A DNA stretch of 64,000 nt, from assembly GCA_031291445.1 (NCBI GenBank), contig JARLJA010000076.1, positions 1-64,000 on the forward strand, read 5' to 3'. The stretch comes from Xanthobacteraceae bacterium (lineage in GTDB: Bacteria > Pseudomonadota > Alphaproteobacteria > Rhizobiales > Xanthobacteraceae). A program made the position numbers and the translations under genes. Shown here piece after piece: positions 59,386 through 64,000 of the stretch; position 1 is the first letter of the stretch, and each line of letters starts with the position of its first letter. The notes below the pieces were generated by a model, which made no database searches, was not told where the DNA came from, and was given only the letters and a program-made list of their open reading frames with translations.

Positions 59386-60957
59386 TCAAGCCGGATCGCA
59401 GTCGAGCGGGGCGGAGGCCGTGGTCGCTGCGTCGGGCGCCGGAGCGTCCCGGTCCGATGCGCGCGCGAGGCACGCCAGCACGACGATGGCTGACACCACG
59501 GTGATCGCGATCAGGACGTAGATCAGGATCCGGAACGCGTCGGCGTAGCTGTGGACCAGCTGGTCTCGGCTGATCCCCGGCAGCAACGACAGCGCCCGCG
59601 ACACGTCGCCGGTGGCGATCCGCGCGGCGGCTTCCGCGATCCGGCCGGCGGCGGGCGCGGCCTCGTCCGGCAGCAGGCCGCCGATTCGCGCCTGCATCAG
59701 GTCCGCGAGAATCGCGCTGACCAGCGCCAGCGCCACGCCTTCGCCGGCGACGCGGGTGGTGCTGAAGATTCCCGTCGCCATTCCGGCACGCTCCGTCGGC
59801 ACCACGCTGACCGAGAGGCCGTCCATCAGGCCCCAGGGCAGGCCCGCGCCCAGTCCGATGACCAGCATCGGCACGACGGTCGCCGTCCCATCGCCGACCT
59901 CGGCGCGGCCGAGCAGGAACAGGCCCGCGGCCGCGATCAGGAGGCCCGCGCCGGAGATCACCCCGGGCGAGAACCATCGCACCAGGGTCGCCGCAATCGA
60001 CGGCACCACCAGCATCGGCAGCGACAACGCCAGCATCAGCAGGCCCGCGTCGACCTCGCTCATGGCCTCGACGCCGATGAACCGGAGCGGCAGCAGCACC
60101 AGGAGGACGATGTAGCAGTAGCAGGTCGCGATCGGCAGCGCCTGGACGCCGACGAAGCGCGGATAGCGAAACAACGAGAGGTCGAGCATCGGCCGTGCGA
60201 CGCGGGCTTCGACCGCGACAAAGATCGCGGCGGCCAGCGCGGCGGCGGCGAACAGGCCGACGACCAGCGGGCTGGTCCAGCCGTTCTCCGGCGCCTGGAT
60301 GAGGGCGAAGGTGAACAGGGAGAGTGCGCCGGTGAACGTCGCGGTACCGAGCCAGTCGAGCCCCGTCGCGTCGAGATCGCGCGACTCTCGCATCCGTGGC
60401 GCGCCGAACGCCAGCGCCAGCAGCGCGACGACCGTCGTCGACACGAACACCGCGCGCCAGCCGAGGGCCGCGACCAGGGAGCCGGCGAGCAGCGGGCCGA
60501 AGGCGAGGCCGATGCCGAATGTGGTGCCGAGCAGGCTGAAGGCGCGCGTCCTGGCGCGACCTTCGAATTCCTGCGCCAGCGCCGCGCCGCCGCCCGCCAG
60601 GGTCGCCGCGGCCGCAACGCCCTGCACGGCGCGGCCGAGGTCGATGACCAGGACCGACGGCGCGAGCGCGAGCGCAAGCGACGCCGCGGCGAACAGCGCG
60701 ACGCCGGCGACGAACAGCCGCTTGCGGCCGAAGGCGTCGGCGAGTGCGCCGGCCGCCATCTGGAAGCCGCCGAAAGTCAGCATGAAGGCGTTGGTGATCC
60801 AGTTCAGCGCCGTGGCATCGCCGCCGAGCGCGCGGCCGATGGCCGGCGTGGCGACCGCCCCGCCGGAAAAACTCATCGGCAGGATGATGGCGGCGAGGCA
60901 GACCGCGAGCAGGACGGACGGCCTGCCGCGGTCGCGGGAGTGGGGCGGATTGGTCAT
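59386..60957 (-). CDS. MFS transporter (EmrB/QacA-like family)
   Basis: ALNWITNAFMLTFGGFQMAAGALADAFGRKRLFVAGVALFAAASLALALAPS; many TM segments. Confidence 0.92.
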   Translation of the reverse strand: MTNPPHSRDRGRPSVLLAVCLAAIILPMSFSGGAVATPAIGRALGGDATALNWITNAFMLTFGGFQMAAGALADAFGRKRLFVAGVALFAAASLALALAPSVLVIDLGRAVQGVAAAATLAGGGAALAQEFEGRARTRAFSLLGTTFGIGLAFGPLLAGSLVAALGWRAVFVSTTVVALLALAFGAPRMRESRDLDATGLDWLGTATFTGALSLFTFALIQAPENGWTSPLVVGLFAAAALAAAIFVAVEARVARPMLDLSLFRYPRFVGVQALPIATCYCYIVLLVLLPLRFIGVEAMSEVDAGLLMLALSLPMLVVPSIAATLVRWFSPGVISGAGLLIAAAGLFLLGRAEVGDGTATVVPMLVIGLGAGLPWGLMDGLSVSVVPTERAGMATGIFSTTRVAGEGVALALVSAILADLMQARIGGLLPDEAAPAAGRIAEAAARIATGDVSRALSLLPGISRDQLVHSYADAFRILIYVLIAITVVSAIVVLACLARASDRDAPAPDAATTASAPLDCDPA

Positions 60958-61085
60958 TGCAGCTCACAGGTTGGGACGAGGCTCTCGGCCTCCGGCGAAG
61001 CTGCATGGAGATATTGCGGATATGGCAACCGATAAATGGCCTCAACTTCCATTGATTACGGATAAAAACGATCTAATATCTGCGA

Positions 61086-62036
61086 ATGGACAGCCTGACC
61101 GGCCTCTTGGCTTTTGTGCGAACCGCGGAGACGCTGAGCTTTGTCGCGGCGGGGCGGTTGCTCGGCATCTCGGCATCGGCGGTGGGCAAGAACGTCGCGC
61201 GGCTCGAGCAGGCCGTCGGGGTTCGCCTGTTCCAGCGCAGCACCCGGCGCGTGAACCTGACGGCGGAGGGCGTGCTGTTCTACGAGCGCTGCCGCCGCAT
61301 TCTCGACGACCTCGCGGAGGCCGAAGCGATGTTGTCGCACGCCGCGCAGACGCCGCGCGGCAAGTTGCGCGTCAGCCTTCCCACCATCGGCTACCGGTTT
61401 CTGCTGCCGGTGCTGCCGGAGTTCGCGGCGCTCTATCCCGCGATCGAGCTCGATCTCGACTTCAACGATCGCATCGTCGACGTCATCGACGAAGGCCTCG
61501 ACGTCGTGATCCGCAGTGGCGATCTGGCGGACTCGCGCCTGATGTCGCGGCGGCTCGGGGAATTCCGCTTCGTGCTGTGCGCGGCTCCAGGCTATCTGGG
61601 GCAAGCCGGCGCGCCGACGACGGTGGCCGACCTTGCGCGCCACCGGTGCATCCGGTTTCGCTTTCCAACCTCCGGCAAGCTGCAGGACTGGTCGATGCGT
61701 GGCGATGCCGACGCCGCCGCGCGACTATCGACCGTGCTCACCTGCAACAACATGGAGGCGCTGCTGACCGCCGCGATCGACGGCTTCGGCATCGCCTACA
61801 TGCCGGACTTCCTGGCCCGGCAGGCGATCGCGACCGGAGCGCTGCGGACCATGCTCGACGATGAACTGGTCAATCCCGGGCAGTTCTGGCTGCTGTGGCC
61901 ATCGGGCCGTCACCTGTCGCCTAAGGTTCGCGTGTTCGTCGATTTCATGGCCGAGCGCCTGCTTCCGGCCGCCGCGGAGCGATCTGTGGTCCCGATATCC
62001 GGTCCGGACCGGCGTGCGCCCGTCATGCCCCTGTAA
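61086..62036 (+). CDS. LysR-family transcriptional regulator
   Basis: MDSLTGLLAFVRTAETLSFVAAGRLLGISASAVGKNVARLEQAVGVRLFQRSTRRVNLTAEG; divergent from the MFS gene. Confidence 0.96.
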   Translation: MDSLTGLLAFVRTAETLSFVAAGRLLGISASAVGKNVARLEQAVGVRLFQRSTRRVNLTAEGVLFYERCRRILDDLAEAEAMLSHAAQTPRGKLRVSLPTIGYRFLLPVLPEFAALYPAIELDLDFNDRIVDVIDEGLDVVIRSGDLADSRLMSRRLGEFRFVLCAAPGYLGQAGAPTTVADLARHRCIRFRFPTSGKLQDWSMRGDADAAARLSTVLTCNNMEALLTAAIDGFGIAYMPDFLARQAIATGALRTMLDDELVNPGQFWLLWPSGRHLSPKVRVFVDFMAERLLPAAAERSVVPISGPDRRAPVMPL

Positions 62037-62138
62037 TCAAAACGGTATCCGGCAGGGCGGCGCGGCAAACTTCACCAAATCTTGACGTTTTTCGTCAACT
62101 TTGGGGGGCCCCCGAAAGTGCCCCGCGAGCCCGTTCCG

Positions 62139-63482
62139 ATGTTTTCCGACAGCAATCTGACGATCCGCTTCCTGGTCTACGCGGTGGTGTCCGCCCTGCT
62201 GCTGATGCTGGCCTTCGGCGGCGGCGCCGGCTTCATCACGGTGCTCTATCTCAACAACCAGATCACCAGCCTGTCGGGCGATTTCGGCGCGCTGACCGGC
62301 GCGAGCCACGACCACGCGCTGGAGGTCTATCGCGCCGCCCAGGCGGCGTTCGCCTATTTCCTGATGGCCTGCGCCGCGATCACCGTGGTCGTGGCGACGG
62401 TCTGCGTCACCACCTACTTCGCCGTGCGCAACGGCATCCTCGCGCCGCTGGCGCGGATCGTGACGGCGATGCGGCAGGTCGCCGACCAGAACTACGACAC
62501 GCCGATCCCCGGGCTCGGCAAGACCAACGAGATCGGCCGGCTCGCCGCCACCCTCGAAGTGTTCAAGACCAACGGCATCGAGCGTCAGCGCCTGACCGAG
62601 CAGAAGCTGCGCGAGGCCGAGCACCAGGGCGAGCGCACCCGCTACCTCGATGAGCGGATCCGCGCCTTCAACGACCTGGTGTCCCACGTGGTCTCGAGCG
62701 TGGCGTCCTCGGCGGTGCGGCTCAAGAGCAACGCCGAGACCCTGTCGCAGGCCGCCAACGACACCTCGAGCAAGGCCAATGCGGTCGCCAGCGGCGCCAG
62801 CCAGGCCTCGACCAGCGTGCAGACGGTGGCCGGCGCCACCGAGGAACTGACCACGTCGATCGGCGCCATCAGCCAGCGCGTCACCGACGCCACCCAGCGC
62901 GCCGAGGCGGTGGCGGCGCGGGGCCAGAAGACCCGCGACACCATCCACATCCTGTCCGAAGGCGCCGACAAGATCGGCGCGGTGGTCCAGCTGGTGCAGG
63001 ACATCGCCTCGCAGACCAACCTGCTGGCGCTCAACGCCACCATCGAGGCGGCCCGCGCCGGGGAGGCCGGCAAGGGCTTCGCGGTGGTCGCCTCCGAGGT
63101 CAAGAACCTCGCCAACCAGACCAGCAAGGCGACCGAGGAAATCTCGGCGCAGGTCGCCAGCATCCAGAGCATCACCGCCGAGACCCGCGGCGCCATCGAC
63201 GAGATCTCCAACACCATCGCCGAGATCAGCGCCATCATGAGCGGGATCGAGGTCGACACCGCCCAGCAGCGGACCGCCACCCAGGGCATCGCCCGCAGCG
63301 TCCAGGACGCCGCGCGCGGCACGCTCGACGTTTCCAATCACATCGTGCAGATTACCTCGACATCCGCCGAAACCGGGCGGATGGCCAACGACGCGCGCGA
63401 GTCGGCGGTCGACCTGTCGCAGCAGGCCGAGACGCTGAAGCGCGAGGTCGACGGCTTCATCGTCAGCGTGCGCGCCATGTAG
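62139..63482 (+). CDS. Methyl-accepting chemotaxis protein (HAMP plus MCP signalling domain)
   Basis: Two TMs; hairpin tip [48 protein letters not shown]. Confidence 0.96.
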   Translation: MFSDSNLTIRFLVYAVVSALLLMLAFGGGAGFITVLYLNNQITSLSGDFGALTGASHDHALEVYRAAQAAFAYFLMACAAITVVVATVCVTTYFAVRNGILAPLARIVTAMRQVADQNYDTPIPGLGKTNEIGRLAATLEVFKTNGIERQRLTEQKLREAEHQGERTRYLDERIRAFNDLVSHVVSSVASSAVRLKSNAETLSQAANDTSSKANAVASGASQASTSVQTVAGATEELTTSIGAISQRVTDATQRAEAVAARGQKTRDTIHILSEGADKIGAVVQLVQDIASQTNLLALNATIEAARAGEAGKGFAVVASEVKNLANQTSKATEEISAQVASIQSITAETRGAIDEISNTIAEISAIMSGIEVDTAQQRTATQGIARSVQDAARGTLDVSNHIVQITSTSAETGRMANDARESAVDLSQQAETLKREVDGFIVSVRAM

Positions 63483-63547
63483 GGCTGCCGCCTCGGGGGG
63501 CCGTCCGATCCGCGCCGGTGGCGTGGACAGGGGCGGCGGGGGCGGCC

Positions 63548-64000
63548 ATGGCGGATGCGGTGACGGGGACGGCGACGGCGGATGCGCAGCCGCACGCCGA
63601 GATTCGCGCGCTGTTGCGGGCCGGGCGCAACGACGAGGCGATCGCGCGGCTGTGCCGGGTGATCGTCACCGCGCCGGACGACCTCAACGCCAAGCAGATC
63701 CTGTTCGACGCCTTCTTCCAGAAGCGCGACTGGGCGCCGGCCCTGGTGCTCGCCGAGGAATTGTCGCGCCGCCTGCCCGACAGCGCCCAGGCCGCCATGT
63801 TCGTGGTGGCGACGCTCAGCAACATGAAGAGCTTCGAGGAGGCGATCGCCCGCGCCCGCGCCCATCTCGAGCGCTTCGGCGAGGACGTCACCGTGCTCGA
63901 CGCGCTGAAGGTGGCGCATTTCTACACCGACCGGGTCGAGGCCGCGGTCGGCTTCGGCCAGCGCGCGCTGGAGCTGCGCGACGCCGAGGCCTGCCGCGCC
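63548..64000 (+). CDS. TPR-containing protein, 3' truncated by window end
   Basis: Open frame MADAVTGTATADAQPHAEIRALLRAGRNDEAIARLCRVIVTAPDDLNAKQILFDAFFQKRDW...; absent from the ORF track because no stop is reached. Confidence 0.6.
   Translation, partial: MADAVTGTATADAQPHAEIRALLRAGRNDEAIARLCRVIVTAPDDLNAKQILFDAFFQKRDWAPALVLAEELSRRLPDSAQAAMFVVATLSNMKSFEEAIARARAHLERFGEDVTVLDALKVAHFYTDRVEAAVGFGQRALELRDAEACRA

Overview
64 kb of GC-rich alphaproteobacterial chromosome (Bradyrhizobium/Rhodopseudomonas-like gene content), with about 50 supportable CDSs. No tRNA, rRNA, CRISPR array, intact IS or integrase was seen. Left to right: ilvD (5' truncated by the window), a Doc/AbrB toxin-antitoxin pair, an orphan nuoB-like gene, a five-gene cluster of membrane-anchored CbxX-type AAA+ ATPases and TPR proteins, an O-antigen ligase, a DUF1614-like protein, mobA, a NitT/TauT-type ABC transporter, a phytoene-desaturase-like oxidoreductase, a PPDK-like/PhoU-like pair, an OprB-type porin, and a cobalt nitrile hydratase/amidase island with a beta subunit split into two genes. 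Next come a MocR regulator, a complete Nit1C (cyanide/nitrile) cluster, bfd/bfr, an MFS pump, three tandem paralogous giant proteins (stalk repeats, then seven GloVer-type repeats, then a shared C-terminal domain), a flavin reductase-MarR fusion, a NicX/M29-like gene, an MFS/LysR pair, an MCP and a partial TPR gene. Main observation: three separate accessory blocks each lie directly downstream of an intact gene (nuoB, mocR, flavin reductase-MarR). In each case the far side of the block carries a second, direct-orientation copy of that gene's 3' end including its stop codon. This suggests repeated cargo insertion at gene 3' ends with no recombinase visible in the window. All family calls are by eye; no database search or alignment software was run.
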